A DNA stretch of 64,000 bases from Candidatus Fermentithermobacillaceae bacterium (GTDB lineage: Bacteria > Bacillota > Sulfobacillia > Fermentithermobacillales > Fermentithermobacillaceae): contig DUQH01000141.1 in the NCBI GenBank assembly GCA_012837895.1, positions 35,727-99,726 on the forward strand, in the 5' to 3' direction. The stretch's first letter is position 1. Every line of letters starts with the position of its first letter. The notes beneath the pieces are model-generated. The model had not been told where the DNA came from. It saw only the letters and a program-made list of their open reading frames with translations, and made no database searches. The position numbers and the translations under genes are program-made. Below are positions 8,725-18,833 of the stretch, piece by piece.

Positions 8725-10074
8725 ATGTGTGACACTTTCTACATGAGGAGGCCTGACGGCACCACTTCGTTTTTTGCGAAGAACAGTGACCGGGATCCAA
8801 ATGAACCCCAGTACATGTTGTTTGTGCGCGCCGGTTCTATGAGCGCTCCCAAGACATACGTAGAAATGACTTCTTATGAGGTAAAACATGATGTTTGGCT
8901 CTCCAAGCCTTCATGGATGTGGGGAGCTGAAATGGGTGTCAACAGCCGGGGGGTCTCAATTGGCAACGAGGCGACGTTTAACAAGGTTGGCGTGGACAAG
9001 ACAGGCGTTCTAGGCATGGACCACCTAAGGGCAGCCCTGGAGCTTGCCTCAACAGCCAGGGAAGCGCTGGAAATCATCATAGAGAATATCCTACGGTTTG
9101 GGCAAGGTGGCAATGGAGGATTTGAGAATCCCCTTTATTATCACAACAGCTACCTCATCGCGGATCCAGGTGAAGGGTATGTATTGGAAACTGTTGATCG
9201 CTACTATGCATACAAGAAGCTAAATAGCAACTACAACATCAGCAACAAAATATCACTCAAAGGTGATTTCGACGGGATCTCGCCGGAATCTCAGGGCAAG
9301 GTCACAAACTTCGAGCGGCACTTCATAAACCCCATAGTGTCGTATTTTGCAGGGGCGTATCACAGGGAAAGCCGCGGCCGGGAGCTTATGGAACGCAGTC
9401 ACTTTGACCTGGCTGGCGCAATAGATGTGCTGCGGGACAAGCAAACCGGCTGTGTCGCATCCATGAGAAACATCGGGATGGTAGCAGGAGGTTTGGTGAG
9501 TTCCCAGGCAACTGCTTCGCTGATATGCGATTACGAGACAGGGATAATATGGTACACCGAAGGGCCTTGTCCGGAGATCCAGCTTTTTAAGCCGCTCAAG
9601 TTTGACTGCTGTGGTGCCCTGTACAGCCAGGGTGAAGGCACTGAGTCTGACGGCGCCGCCGCACCTCAATCCGCACTTCAACTCGAACCTCACGCCGGGC
9701 CTAACGACGACCAGCGATCTTGCACCATGTCAGACGAAAATGAGGGTATAAATCGTTGGAAGTACAACAATCTGTTGTTCAGGGCTGTGCTTAAGGATTA
9801 TGATAACAAAGTGGCGCAGCTCCGACCTGTACTCAGGGAATACCAAAGCAAGCTGTTTGAGTTGGCAAAGGATGCAGAAGGGGAGGAACTCTGCCATCAC
9901 GCTCAAGCCATTAATACAGAGTATATCCAACACGCCCTGGAACTTGTTGGTGAGGGCTCTTTCAAAGGTGGATGGCAGTTTAGGCGGTACTGGCGTAAAC
10001 AAAACGAAGTGCTGGTCAGGAAAGAAGATGATAACAGACTGAGGGAACTCTACAGACGATATTTGAAGTCATGA
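8725..10074 (+). CDS. C69-family (secernin/dipeptidase-like) N-terminal nucleophile hydrolase
   Basis: Peptidase or amidase of the C69 family, whose catalytic residue is a cysteine exposed at position 2 after removal of the initiator Met. ATG 8725 gives MCDTF, the expected N-terminal Cys-Asp-Thr pattern, and a GGGGGGAG ribosome binding site lies at 8713-8720; starts further upstream would bury the cysteine. The segment FFAKNSDRDPNEPQ is the other family landmark, supplying the conserved Asn/Ser/Arg cluster. Length is 449 residues, no signal peptide, so the protein is cytosolic. The C-terminal part (after about residue 310) is charged and partly helical. Family members act on dipeptides; the precise substrate is unknown. 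Confidence 0.85.
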   Translation: MCDTFYMRRPDGTTSFFAKNSDRDPNEPQYMLFVRAGSMSAPKTYVEMTSYEVKHDVWLSKPSWMWGAEMGVNSRGVSIGNEATFNKVGVDKTGVLGMDHLRAALELASTAREALEIIIENILRFGQGGNGGFENPLYYHNSYLIADPGEGYVLETVDRYYAYKKLNSNYNISNKISLKGDFDGISPESQGKVTNFERHFINPIVSYFAGAYHRESRGRELMERSHFDLAGAIDVLRDKQTGCVASMRNIGMVAGGLVSSQATASLICDYETGIIWYTEGPCPEIQLFKPLKFDCCGALYSQGEGTESDGAAAPQSALQLEPHAGPNDDQRSCTMSDENEGINRWKYNNLLFRAVLKDYDNKVAQLRPVLREYQSKLFELAKDAEGEELCHHAQAINTEYIQHALELVGEGSFKGGWQFRRYWRKQNEVLVRKEDDNRLRELYRRYLKS

Positions 10075-10206
10075 AGCGCAGTGATGAAGTAATAGAAGTT
10101 CAGCGTGAAATAAGGAGTACCGGATGAGCTCGTCTTCCAGGGGAGCCGGATTCCACGTGACCTGCCATTGGAACACAACAAATGTTTAGGGAAAAGGTGG
10201 ATTCAA

Positions 10207-11622
10207 GTGCTGGAAAAGATAAACCAAATGTTCGGGACACAGGACATGACAGTCGGAAAGCCAATGTCGAACCTATTGAGCTTTTCTATTCCTCTGCTTA
10301 TCGGCAATTTCGCACAACAGATGTACAGCACCGTAGACTCAATAATTGTAGGACGCTATGTAGGCGACAGAGCGCTGTCGGCCATCGGAACTACGCTGCC
10401 GGTTCTCAGGCTGCTCTTGGTTCTGTTCATGGCCGTCGCAACAGGAACAGGTGTAATGGTAGCGCAGTATTTCGGAGCCAAAGACAGGACAACACTGTCA
10501 CGCTCAATTGGCAATGCGGTGACCTTGGTTTTTGCGTCGTCACTTATGGTCATGGCGATTGGAATACCCTTGACTGATTCACTGCTGCGGCTGACCAATA
10601 CTCCTGTTGAAACCTTTGATCTCGCCCGTTCCTACCTGGTTATAATGCTGTGGGGCACCCTGTTCATGGGGTTTTACAACATTACATCAGGTGTGTTACG
10701 GGGGCTTGGTAATTCGGTTTATCCGTTGATGGTGCTTCTGCTCGCATCCCTTCTCAATGTGGTCTTGGACATCTGGTTTGTCGCAGGCCTCAATATGGGA
10801 GTCGGAGGTGCGGCGCTAGCAACGATTGTCTCCCAGGCAGTTTCTGCAGTGCTGTGCATCGGGAAACTATTGAGGATGACAGGTGTTGTGGACATCAACC
10901 GGGCCAACCTGATACCGGATAAGAAGCTCGTGGCCCAACTGCTCAGCCTAGGCCTGCCTGCAGGTGTTACCAGCGCCATTTTTTCCATGTCTGCAGTGTT
11001 TGTACAGGCGCTTACCAACAGTATGGGATACAGGATTGTCACGTGTACCACGGCTGTAATGCGTATAGACGGTTTCGCAATGTTGCCCAACTTCACCTTC
11101 GGGATGGCAATCTCTACGTTTGTCGGGCAAAATATAGGGGCCAACAAGATGGACAGGGTAGCCCAGGGAAGCAAGGATATCCTGAAGATAAGCCTTACCA
11201 CAGCTATTGTAATAGTCATCTGTTTGCTGGCGTTTAGCGAGAACCTCATACGTATGTTCACAACCACCGAAGAGATTATCATTCTTGGGGTGCGGCAGAT
11301 CCGGATACTCTCCGTTGGATATATAGGCGTGGCATTGTCTCAGATCTTTGGGGGAATAATGCGCGGTGCAGGTGACACAATGCCCTCTATGTGGATTTCC
11401 ATACTCACCACAGTGGGCCTGCGGGTACCCCTGGCTTATGCCTTGGCATGGTTTACACGTAGCGAGGCCTATCCTGCAGGTTCGCCCGATGCGATATTCT
11501 TCTCGCTACTGATAGCCTGGGTTATGGGTGCTGGGTTTAACTATTTGTGGTACCGGCGTGGAAACTGGCGCGAGAAATCGCTTATCAAGCATGAGCCTGT
11601 TGTGGTGGGAGAAGAAGGGTAG
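10207..11622 (+). CDS. MATE family multidrug/cation efflux protein
   Basis: Inner-membrane antiporter of about 471 residues with twelve predicted helices, of the DinF/NorM-like MATE type that expels drugs or metabolites using sodium or proton gradients. The start region DMTVGKPMSNLLSFSIPLL and the following MYSTVDSIIVGRYVG are highly typical. GTG 10207 is chosen because an AAAAGGTGG site precedes it by about 7 bases; the earlier ATG at 10168 has no such site. The second half repeats the first in topology, as expected. No regulator is adjacent, and the substrate cannot be inferred. Confidence 0.88.
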   Translation: MLEKINQMFGTQDMTVGKPMSNLLSFSIPLLIGNFAQQMYSTVDSIIVGRYVGDRALSAIGTTLPVLRLLLVLFMAVATGTGVMVAQYFGAKDRTTLSRSIGNAVTLVFASSLMVMAIGIPLTDSLLRLTNTPVETFDLARSYLVIMLWGTLFMGFYNITSGVLRGLGNSVYPLMVLLLASLLNVVLDIWFVAGLNMGVGGAALATIVSQAVSAVLCIGKLLRMTGVVDINRANLIPDKKLVAQLLSLGLPAGVTSAIFSMSAVFVQALTNSMGYRIVTCTTAVMRIDGFAMLPNFTFGMAISTFVGQNIGANKMDRVAQGSKDILKISLTTAIVIVICLLAFSENLIRMFTTTEEIIILGVRQIRILSVGYIGVALSQIFGGIMRGAGDTMPSMWISILTTVGLRVPLAYALAWFTRSEAYPAGSPDAIFFSLLIAWVMGAGFNYLWYRRGNWREKSLIKHEPVVVGEEG

Positions 11623-11736
11623 CTTTAAGGCAGCCCTAAGGTAGCTTGTAGGAACAGGACGGATGTGCCGGACGTTATATGCAACCCCTAGCTTACCCCG
11701 GCGGCAACGGCTGCCGCCTGGTGTACTGTATGATCC

Positions 11737-11764
11737 GAGCCCCCGGATGATGAACCGGGGGCTC
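11737..11764. terminator. Bidirectional terminator hairpin between MATE and SLH genes
   Basis: A perfect 10-bp stem (GAGCCCCCGG 11737-11746 with CCGGGGGCTC 11755-11764) with an 8-base loop lies between two convergent genes. The T-tract is weak on both sides. Confidence 0.7.
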
Positions 11765-11786
11765 GCTGTTATTCAGCCAAGAGAGC

Positions 11787-14700
11787 TTACTCTAGCTCTT
11801 CCAACGGGGAGTATTCGATTTTCACCGTTGTGCGGTAGTTATTGTTCCTGGTCACCGTCACGCCTGTGATTTGACAGCCGGTTCCGGTGTCGTCGCCAAC
11901 CTGAGGCAGGCCTATGATCATGTCGGCAGTGAACGGGTTTGCGAAGAAGTAGGCGCTGTTTCCGCCAGGGAATTCGTTGGTCTGGAACTGGATTGAGACT
12001 GAATATGCCACCCCTGCTTTGAACTTGCCATCTTCGAGTTCTCCTTCCCAGGTAAACTTGGGATATCCTCCATCCACCCAGAAAAGCGGCCATTCATCTT
12101 GTTCGCTGGCCACGTATTCGCTTACGGGTTCTTCGCCTACCTTAGGATGAGCTATGCTGCCCCAGCGGAACTCCTCAATGTCCGGCCTTCCCACAGATAT
12201 TGTGTAAGAGGCACTTGCGGCTTGGTATACGCCGTCAGAATCAACAGACACAGTTATAGTGACAGTACCCCTGTTCCATGGCAGGGCAACTACACCGTTT
12301 TCATCCACAGGGATCAGGTCCGGATTAGAACTGGTCCAAGTGATTGCCCCCTGGCAGTCGTCGGGTAATCCCTGGAGTGTGGCGCTGTACGGGAAATCGT
12401 GGAAGTCCAGCGTGATTTCTTCCTCTGCAAAACTCAGGGACAAGGGTAACAGGGCAGGGCCTTCCTTGATAGAGTACTTGTGGAGCGTCTCATTATCCCA
12501 GGCCAGGACTGCAATGAAATCGCCTTCCTCAAGCACACCTTCATTCTTGGCAGTCTTGCTGTTGAAGTCCTTGGCGTTTTCCACGACTGTTCCTGATGCG
12601 AAGAGTTTCATCTTTGCGAACTTGGCCGGCGTCAGCCCGGAAAGGAACTCCTGTACTCCGGTTACGCCGAACTCGATGGCCTTCTCATTGGGGCTTATCT
12701 CCTCTTCGCGGACAAGATAATCTGTGGAGCTTACCGTTGCAAGCACCAGGTAATCAATTTTGCTGCTTCTGTTTACAATGAACAGTTTTCCTGGATGAGC
12801 ATCGTTATTAGCTACGCACATTTTGAAATCCTTGTCCGTGAGCAGTTCCTGAGACAGCGGTATCAGGTTGCCCCTGTGATCAGCGATGTTGATGTACTCG
12901 TAAACTGACGTATTGGCACCGCCAAACACCTCAAGTCCGGCGATGTAGCCGATGAAGCCAAGACGGCTGTTGATGGAACTGTTGGGTGTAGTTACCGGGT
13001 TGGATTTGTACACAAGAGAATACTTGTCGGGTTCAACTTCCTTGAGATCGGCCCGGATCCTCTGGACCAGATGTTTTCCGACCCCTGGCACCCTGCCTGG
13101 TTCTACGACATATATGGCGTTTCTGCTCCAGCAGTTCTCGAACTGGTCGACCCTGTAATACCTGCGGACCTGCTCGTTAGTGGGACTGAAGGCGTCGTTT
13201 GAAATGAACCATTCCACGCCGTCATCGTCCACGAAATAGCCCCGCAGCACTATCAAGTGTCCACCAGTAGACCCTGTAGCGTTTTCGAGGTACAGCGGAT
13301 CTTCCGGATCATTGGAATATGCCACACTGGCACCTACTGCGGCGCCGCTCTTGAGATGTCTCTTGATGCCTTCGATTGTAGAATACTCTACATATGATCT
13401 GTAACCGTAAGAACCGGCTGCTGCCATGGCAAAAGACCAGCTGCCGAAATTGCCGGCCCTGAAGTCGTAGCATCCCATAGCCACTTCTTCAGGCAGCAAG
13501 TTCAGGGGCATTCCTTCCCTGGCAGATACGCCGTTTAGGAGCATCGCTGTTGTGGTGGGGTTACATATGACGCCTGCAATGTTAGGTGAACGGACAGATT
13601 GTGAAAACTGGGGTACTTCCACTTCGCACGTGTAGTCAGGGTTGTCGCCTAAGTCATCTCTGAACACCTTGGTTGGCTCAGCCCCGGCGGTCCTGACCGT
13701 TCCGTGGAGGTACCAAAGCACCGGCGATTCTACTCCTGGATTATCCCTGCGTAAAATCACTTTGAGCCTGATCTTGGAAGCAGTATCGCCTTGGTCAGGG
13801 TTTCCGCGGACATAGAACTCGTCCTGGCTGATGTTGACGTACGGTGAGTCGCTGGAAGAAAGCGAAGCCTGGGAAGATCGCTTGATGAACGGGCTCCACT
13901 CGCCCCAAGTGAGATAATGGCTCCATTCATCGTGATTGTCCAGCCACACGCTGGCGGTAACCTCTACCGAGCTTCCTTCAGGTGTGTCAGCGTTCCAAGA
14001 CATGACCAGGTATTCAAAAGGCTCAATATGGATCTCCGGAGAAGTGTAGATAGCTTCTGTCACACCTTGCCTGAGCATTATTGATCCGTCGCCTATCTTG
14101 TCGCTTACTACGATTTTGTCGTCATCGAGATCGCCCAGTTCCCATTGCTTTGGCGAGTCAATCTCAAACTGGTTTCCAAATGCTTGAATGAATTCAGGTT
14201 TGCCCTCTACCAGTTCGCCGGCGATAGTAGCGGTGATCCAGTCGCCCAGGTTCAAAGCTCCGGGCATAGCATCGAGGACGGATCCGCTAACGGTTATGTT
14301 CAGGGTTCCGATAACACTGGCGCCTGCTATATTAGCAGCGGCATCCAGGGTCATTTCATCGATGTACGAATCAGCGTCTATGGTGAGGTGTACCGGGGAA
14401 CTCACCAGTGTCTTGCCTTCAACCACAACATTTGTAAGGGATACACTACCTTCTCCTACTGATTCGGCGATCAGCAGATCCCCTTTGATCAGTAGGTTCT
14501 CAAGGGTGACATCTGCTGAAGTCACAACTACACTTGCGTTGAGTTCGGTCACCGTTGCAGTTCCGTAAACTCCGGGTTGATTGCAAACTTCGGCAAACAA
14601 CCTGTCAAGCACAGTGACCACTTCAGCCCTTGTCATATTTGCCTCGGGTTTGAACGAACCGTCGAGGTACCCTTTGAGCAACTCGCGCTGGGCGCACGCC

Positions 14701-15188
14701 ATGATGCCCGGCCGGCTCCATTCAGGAATCTCCGGGTCGTCAGTGAACAGGTCTCCGCCGTCGCTGTACCTCAGATCCAACAGCCTGGCGAAAATGACGG
14801 CGGCCTCTTGCCTGGTGATGAAATCTTCGGGTTTGACTGTGTTGTCGGGATAGCCCATTAGATATCTGGCTGTCTTGGCCTTGTCCAGATCTTCTTTGAA
14901 CCAATCATCTTCCTCTACATCGAGGAAACCTGCCGGTTCGGCCTTGGCAAATCCAAAAGTCCTGTTAACCAGGGAAGCAAACTCTGCGCGTTTGATTAGG
15001 CCGTCAGGCTGTATGGTTTCGTCGGGATATCCTTTGAGGATGCCCAAGTCGATCCAACGCTCTATGGCCTGTTCGGCCCAGTGGTCTGCTATGTCAGAAG
15101 GAGAAGCCGCCATCACCGGTGAGAGTGGGAGGAGCATGCAAATCACTAACAGGGTAGCTAGAAACCGCAATCTGAATCCGGGGTTCAT
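11787..15188 (-). CDS. SLH-domain surface protein with C39-like cysteine peptidase domain
   Basis: Exported cell-surface protein of 1133 residues. Signal peptide at 1-28 (cut near PVMAA). Three S-layer homology domains follow at about 30-73, 89-135 and 151-196 (ending TRAEVVTVLDRLF), which anchor proteins to cell-wall polymers. Next is a beta-rich segment of short repeats (about 205-310) resembling polymer-forming or adhesin stalks. A papain-like C39 domain carries Cys542 in GVICNPTTTAML, His644 in GGHLIVLRGYF and Asn664/Asp665 in WFISNDAF, a plausible catalytic triad. Near the C-terminus (about 940-1010) is a bacterial Ig-like segment (TWTSSNPDLIPVDENGVV). An AGGAGGTC site precedes the ATG. 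Probably a surface peptidase or processing enzyme; no partner gene is adjacent. Confidence 0.85.
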   Translation of the reverse strand: MNPGFRLRFLATLLVICMLLPLSPVMAASPSDIADHWAEQAIERWIDLGILKGYPDETIQPDGLIKRAEFASLVNRTFGFAKAEPAGFLDVEEDDWFKEDLDKAKTARYLMGYPDNTVKPEDFITRQEAAVIFARLLDLRYSDGGDLFTDDPEIPEWSRPGIMACAQRELLKGYLDGSFKPEANMTRAEVVTVLDRLFAEVCNQPGVYGTATVTELNASVVVTSADVTLENLLIKGDLLIAESVGEGSVSLTNVVVEGKTLVSSPVHLTIDADSYIDEMTLDAAANIAGASVIGTLNITVSGSVLDAMPGALNLGDWITATIAGELVEGKPEFIQAFGNQFEIDSPKQWELGDLDDDKIVVSDKIGDGSIMLRQGVTEAIYTSPEIHIEPFEYLVMSWNADTPEGSSVEVTASVWLDNHDEWSHYLTWGEWSPFIKRSSQASLSSSDSPYVNISQDEFYVRGNPDQGDTASKIRLKVILRRDNPGVESPVLWYLHGTVRTAGAEPTKVFRDDLGDNPDYTCEVEVPQFSQSVRSPNIAGVICNPTTTAMLLNGVSAREGMPLNLLPEEVAMGCYDFRAGNFGSWSFAMAAAGSYGYRSYVEYSTIEGIKRHLKSGAAVGASVAYSNDPEDPLYLENATGSTGGHLIVLRGYFVDDDGVEWFISNDAFSPTNEQVRRYYRVDQFENCWSRNAIYVVEPGRVPGVGKHLVQRIRADLKEVEPDKYSLVYKSNPVTTPNSSINSRLGFIGYIAGLEVFGGANTSVYEYINIADHRGNLIPLSQELLTDKDFKMCVANNDAHPGKLFIVNRSSKIDYLVLATVSSTDYLVREEEISPNEKAIEFGVTGVQEFLSGLTPAKFAKMKLFASGTVVENAKDFNSKTAKNEGVLEEGDFIAVLAWDNETLHKYSIKEGPALLPLSLSFAEEEITLDFHDFPYSATLQGLPDDCQGAITWTSSNPDLIPVDENGVVALPWNRGTVTITVSVDSDGVYQAASASYTISVGRPDIEEFRWGSIAHPKVGEEPVSEYVASEQDEWPLFWVDGGYPKFTWEGELEDGKFKAGVAYSVSIQFQTNEFPGGNSAYFFANPFTADMIIGLPQVGDDTGTGCQITGVTVTRNNNYRTTVKIEYSPLEELE

Positions 15189-15807
15189 TCCGTTGACCTC
15201 CTGTAAGAACTTAGTCGTTGGCTTACCGGTTTGTCAGCATCAGGAATCAATATGTTGACTTCTGTCTTGTTCCTTGTCTGGCCCCATAAGTTAGCCCTTG
15301 AAAGGATGTGCGGGTTGAACATCCGGAACATGTGGCCTTTTGTAACTCAGAGTGATCGTGTAAGTGTCGCTGAGCGGGCTGCTTGGTCTGAACGCCCGGG
15401 CTCAGTGAGTTAGGTGCGGTATTAGGGGCTGGCTTCACCTCCTCGCAAGAGAATCTGCCTGTAATGTTTAATCGTGTCCGTGTTATGACTGCCAACAATT
15501 GGGTATTACATAAATATTCTACCATCGTTATGCTAAGTCCTTCAGATCAGCAGTTGTTTCCAGCGACAGCATCCACTTCCAGCTTAGCTCATGGATCGAT
15601 TCTCCCGACTGAGGAATCCCGAAGCCCGATGAAAAATCAAAACAGACATTAAAATATTAAATCATCCAGTTAGAGAATTCAAAATCTGTATTGACAAGTT
15701 TCACCCACTGCAGTAGATTGACATTTGAGGCAAATGGCATGACAATTCTGGGTAGAAATGGATGTCATGGAAATGTCACTTAAGGATAGAGAGGAGGAGA
15801 TTCCGTA
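15189..15807. other. Divergent intergenic region between SLH gene and tldD1
   Basis: 619 bases separating a minus-strand and a plus-strand gene, so it must hold both promoters. The only clear signal is the sigma-A-like promoter at 15691-15719. The part from about 15460 to 15720 is visibly richer in A and T than its neighbours. No gene with a ribosome binding site was found. Confidence 0.6.
15691..15719 (+). promoter_or_regulatory. Sigma-A-type promoter for tldD1-tldE1
   Basis: A perfect -35 box TTGACA (15691-15696), a 17-base spacer, and a partial -10 box TAGATT (15714-15719). It points at tldD1, whose GTG start is about 85 bases further on. Confidence 0.55.
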
Positions 15808-17196
15808 GTGCAGATACACATGAAGGATCTCTTGACCAAAGCTCTCAAACGTTCAACTGAAGAGTACTGCGAGATCCGGATTGAAGAAACTAAAGAAACT
15901 GTGGTCAGCATTAGAGGCAAAGATATTGAACTCGTAGCGCAGAATGTTTCTGCCGGCGGAAACGTAAGGGCGCTGTACCGGGGAGGCTGGGGGTTCATTT
16001 CCTTCAACCGCCTGGACAACCTGGACAAGAAAGTAGAAGAAGCTTGTGCCCAGGCGAGAATTCTGGGTGAAAGGCTCAACAAAGATATCAAGTTATATCC
16101 TGTAGAACCGGTAGAGGACTATGTGCCAGGTGATTTCGGAAGAGAAGCTTTTGCAGTGCCTCTGAAAGAGAAGATGGAGCTCCTGGAAGGTTACAACAAG
16201 TTGATCCTGAGTTGTCCCGAGATCACATCATCTTCAATCTACTATATGGACCGGTATACCCATTGGCATTTTGCAAATTCCGAAGGTACATACATTTACC
16301 AGGAGAAGATGGACCTTGGCGGCGGGCTTACTGCCATGGCCACCAAAGGCAATCTCACCACCCAGGATTCTGCAAGATTCGGGTCAAACAGCGATTACAA
16401 TGTTGCCCTTGGCCTTGAAGATGAAATACGGGAAGCAGCTGAAGCTGCCAGGCAAATGCTGTACGCGCCTGTGGTCGAGGCAGGACAATACACGGTTATT
16501 CTCGATCCAGACATGTCAGGCCTTTTCGTGCATGAAGCTTTCGGACACTTGAGCGAAGCTGATGACCTTGATGAAGACGAGAGGATGAAAGAACTCCTCA
16601 AGATCGGGACCAGCTATGGTTCAGACGAACTCCACATTTATGACAGCGGCATTGAAGGGCCCAACCGCGGCGAGTGCAAGTATGACGATGAAGGAGTTCG
16701 GATGCAGAGGACCTACCTCATTAAGAACGGCGCGATAGCCGGACACTTGCATTCAAGGGAGAGCGCGGCAAAGATGGGTGAAGCGGTTACAGGCAACGCC
16801 CGTGCTTTGAACTACAGGTTCCCACCTATTGTAAGGATGCGCACGACGTGCATAGCCCCGGGAAAACACACATTTGAGGAAATGCTCGAAGGGGTTTCCC
16901 TGGGAATTTACGTCCAAGGCGGTTATGGGGGCCAAACGAACGGCGAGATGTTCACCTTCGCACCTTCCAGGGCTTACATGATACGCAATGGAAGCATAGC
17001 AGAGATGGTCCGGGACGTGAATCTGACCGGAAACGTGTTCGATACCCTTAGAAACATTGACATGATAGGCAACGACTTTGTGTACAAGAACAGCCCGGGC
17101 GGTTGTGGCAAGGGATACCAGGGCCCTCTTCCGGTAGCTCAAGGTTCGCCTCACATTCGCATTCAGAATGTGGTCGTCGGAGGTGAGAAGAAATGA
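15808..17196 (+). CDS. tldD: TldD family metalloprotease subunit (pair 1)
   Basis: Catalytic half of a TldD/TldE heterodimeric zinc protease, 462 residues against about 480 in E. coli. The zinc-binding motif HEAFGH is at 242-247, followed by SEADD, and the conserved Gly-rich C-terminal motif GGCGKG lies near the end. In characterised members the complex digests unfolded peptides inside a closed cavity and trims antibiotic or PQQ precursor peptides. GTG 15808 is preferred over ATG 15820 because GGAGGAGA at 15793-15800 is correctly spaced only for the GTG. It overlaps tldE1 by 4 bases (ATGA). No precursor-peptide gene is visible nearby. Confidence 0.92.
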   Translation: MQIHMKDLLTKALKRSTEEYCEIRIEETKETVVSIRGKDIELVAQNVSAGGNVRALYRGGWGFISFNRLDNLDKKVEEACAQARILGERLNKDIKLYPVEPVEDYVPGDFGREAFAVPLKEKMELLEGYNKLILSCPEITSSSIYYMDRYTHWHFANSEGTYIYQEKMDLGGGLTAMATKGNLTTQDSARFGSNSDYNVALGLEDEIREAAEAARQMLYAPVVEAGQYTVILDPDMSGLFVHEAFGHLSEADDLDEDERMKELLKIGTSYGSDELHIYDSGIEGPNRGECKYDDEGVRMQRTYLIKNGAIAGHLHSRESAAKMGEAVTGNARALNYRFPPIVRMRTTCIAPGKHTFEEMLEGVSLGIYVQGGYGGQTNGEMFTFAPSRAYMIRNGSIAEMVRDVNLTGNVFDTLRNIDMIGNDFVYKNSPGGCGKGYQGPLPVAQGSPHIRIQNVVVGGEKK

Positions 17197-18482
17197 AGAG
17201 ATTGTTAGATGAAGCGATGGCCCGGGGAGCCGAAGCTACTCTGGTAACCACCGAGTCAAAGAACACCTCAGTGTCTTTTGATGCGAACCGGCTGAAGACA
17301 GTCGGGAGTACTGAATCGCTAAACTTAGATATGCAGGTGATTAGAGCAGGTAAGCTAGGTGTTGCCAGTTCAACAAAGCCAGGCACAGAGATGGAACTGC
17401 TTGAGAGCGCTCTCGATGTGGCTGAGTTTGGTTCAGAGGTGAATTACAGGTTCCCGGAGCCTGAGCCTCCTGCGGACCCGGAAGTGTACAGCCAAGAAGT
17501 CGCTGATATCGATATCAACCGGATGATCTCAATAGGAGAAGAGCTTATCGAATTCATCAAGACCCTCGATCCGGCAATCCAGGGTTCGGCAAGCGTAAGC
17601 AAGAGCGTAAGCCGGAAGAGTATACGAAACACCCGCGGGCTTGATGCTCACCTGGACAAAACCGTGTTCGCAGTGTCTGCCGGATTTCAGTTTGTTGAAG
17701 GCCAAAATCTGCTGCACTCATGGGATTGGAATGCGTCAACCAAGTTGGATCACAACTTGGAGGCTATGAAAGCAACACTCAAGGAAGACTTCGATATCGG
17801 GCGGAAGAATGTTGAGGTCAGGCCGGGTGTATACGATGTGCTGTTTACCCCTGGCGGTTTCCGAGACCTGATAGCGCCGATTTTGGCTTGCCTCAACGGG
17901 CGGGCTGTAATGAGGGGAATTAGTCCTTTCAAGGACAGGATTGGAGAGGAGATTTTCGCACCTGCTTTTTCACTAGTGGAAGACGGCACCTTGGACGAGG
18001 GACTCGGAACCCAGCTTTATGATAACCAGGGGGTTGTGTGCCGGAGGACTCCCCTTATCGAGAACGGTGTGCTCACGGAGTACCTGTTGGACCTTGAGTC
18101 TGCCCACAGGCTCGGAAGGCAGCCTACCGGAACCGGTTCGCCGGCAGGAGCAAGTCCCAACAACCTTCTGGTGGTTCCCGGCGAAGCACCGTGGGAGGAA
18201 CTGCTAAGAGAGATGAAACAGGGAATAGTCATTGACCGGACCATGGGAGCGTGGGCAGGCAACCCGTATACAGGTACTGTCACAGGCAACATCGCCCTTG
18301 GATATCTCGTGGAAGACGGCGAGAAGGTGGGCAGGGTGAAAGACTGCATGTTCTCCCTGAACGTGTTCACTCACCTCAAGTCGAACCTGTTAGCCCTGAG
18401 CCGCGACGTTAAGGACCTGGGCGGGTTGTTATTGCCTTACTGCCTGATAGGAGGCGTTTCCATAGCTGCGCGTGATTCGTGA
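17193..18482 (+). CDS. tldE: TldE/PmbA family protease subunit (pair 1)
   Basis: Partner subunit of TldD1, 429 residues, without a zinc-binding HExxxH motif. Family landmarks are the LIAPILACLNGRAVMRGISPFKDRIG-type core (about 230-255), LLDLESAHRLGRQPTGTGS, and the C-terminal GTVTGNIALGYLVEDGEKVG region followed by a conserved Phe/Leu-rich end. In known complexes TldE shapes the closed cavity and has no active site of its own. Its start is embedded in the tldD1 stop (ATGA), so the two are translationally coupled and should be made one-to-one. Confidence 0.92.
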   Translation: MKRLLDEAMARGAEATLVTTESKNTSVSFDANRLKTVGSTESLNLDMQVIRAGKLGVASSTKPGTEMELLESALDVAEFGSEVNYRFPEPEPPADPEVYSQEVADIDINRMISIGEELIEFIKTLDPAIQGSASVSKSVSRKSIRNTRGLDAHLDKTVFAVSAGFQFVEGQNLLHSWDWNASTKLDHNLEAMKATLKEDFDIGRKNVEVRPGVYDVLFTPGGFRDLIAPILACLNGRAVMRGISPFKDRIGEEIFAPAFSLVEDGTLDEGLGTQLYDNQGVVCRRTPLIENGVLTEYLLDLESAHRLGRQPTGTGSPAGASPNNLLVVPGEAPWEELLREMKQGIVIDRTMGAWAGNPYTGTVTGNIALGYLVEDGEKVGRVKDCMFSLNVFTHLKSNLLALSRDVKDLGGLLLPYCLIGGVSIAARDS

Positions 18483-18542
18483 AGCAAAACTCTGAGTGTA
18501 ACGTTGACAATTACTCCTAAACGCTATACCCTGAACATGGAA

Positions 18543-18631
18543 ACGGTTTGCGGGGGAACTCCTCCGAGTTGAGAAAGGTAAGACCTGACCCCTTGAACCT
18601 GTTGGTTAATACCATCGTAGGGAAGCAAACC
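18543..18631 (+). ncRNA. TPP (thiamine pyrophosphate) riboswitch
   Basis: The stretch contains the conserved THI-box landmarks in order: GCGGGGGAACTCC, a helix ending in GAGTTGAGA, the CUGAGA-equivalent loop, then ACCCCTTGAACCTG and ACCATCGTAGGGAAGC. It lies about 200 bases ahead of thiD and the following thiM and thiE, exactly the genes such a switch controls. Binding of TPP should lower expression. Confidence 0.95.
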
Positions 18632-18654
18632 AGGTACAAACACGATGTTTGACT

Positions 18655-18679
18655 GGGTGCCTCCCGCGGCGGGGCACCC
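18655..18679 (+). terminator. Hairpin downstream of the TPP riboswitch (candidate expression platform)
   Basis: GGGTGCC at 18655-18661 pairs with GGCACCC at 18673-18679, with a GC-rich loop that can extend pairing. It starts 24 bases after the aptamer. There is no clear run of T afterwards, so control by termination is possible but not proven. Confidence 0.5.
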
Positions 18680-18833
18680 GTTGAACTTCTAGGGCATTTG
18701 GTTGCATGGCCGGGTCTCCTTCCAGGGTCTCTTTCCGCTGGTATTTCAACATCCCCCAACAAGCAAACTGATAGGTGAACCTAGACAGCAGAACCTGGTT
18801 GAGCTGTACCCAGGTGGAAAGGACGATGCAACA

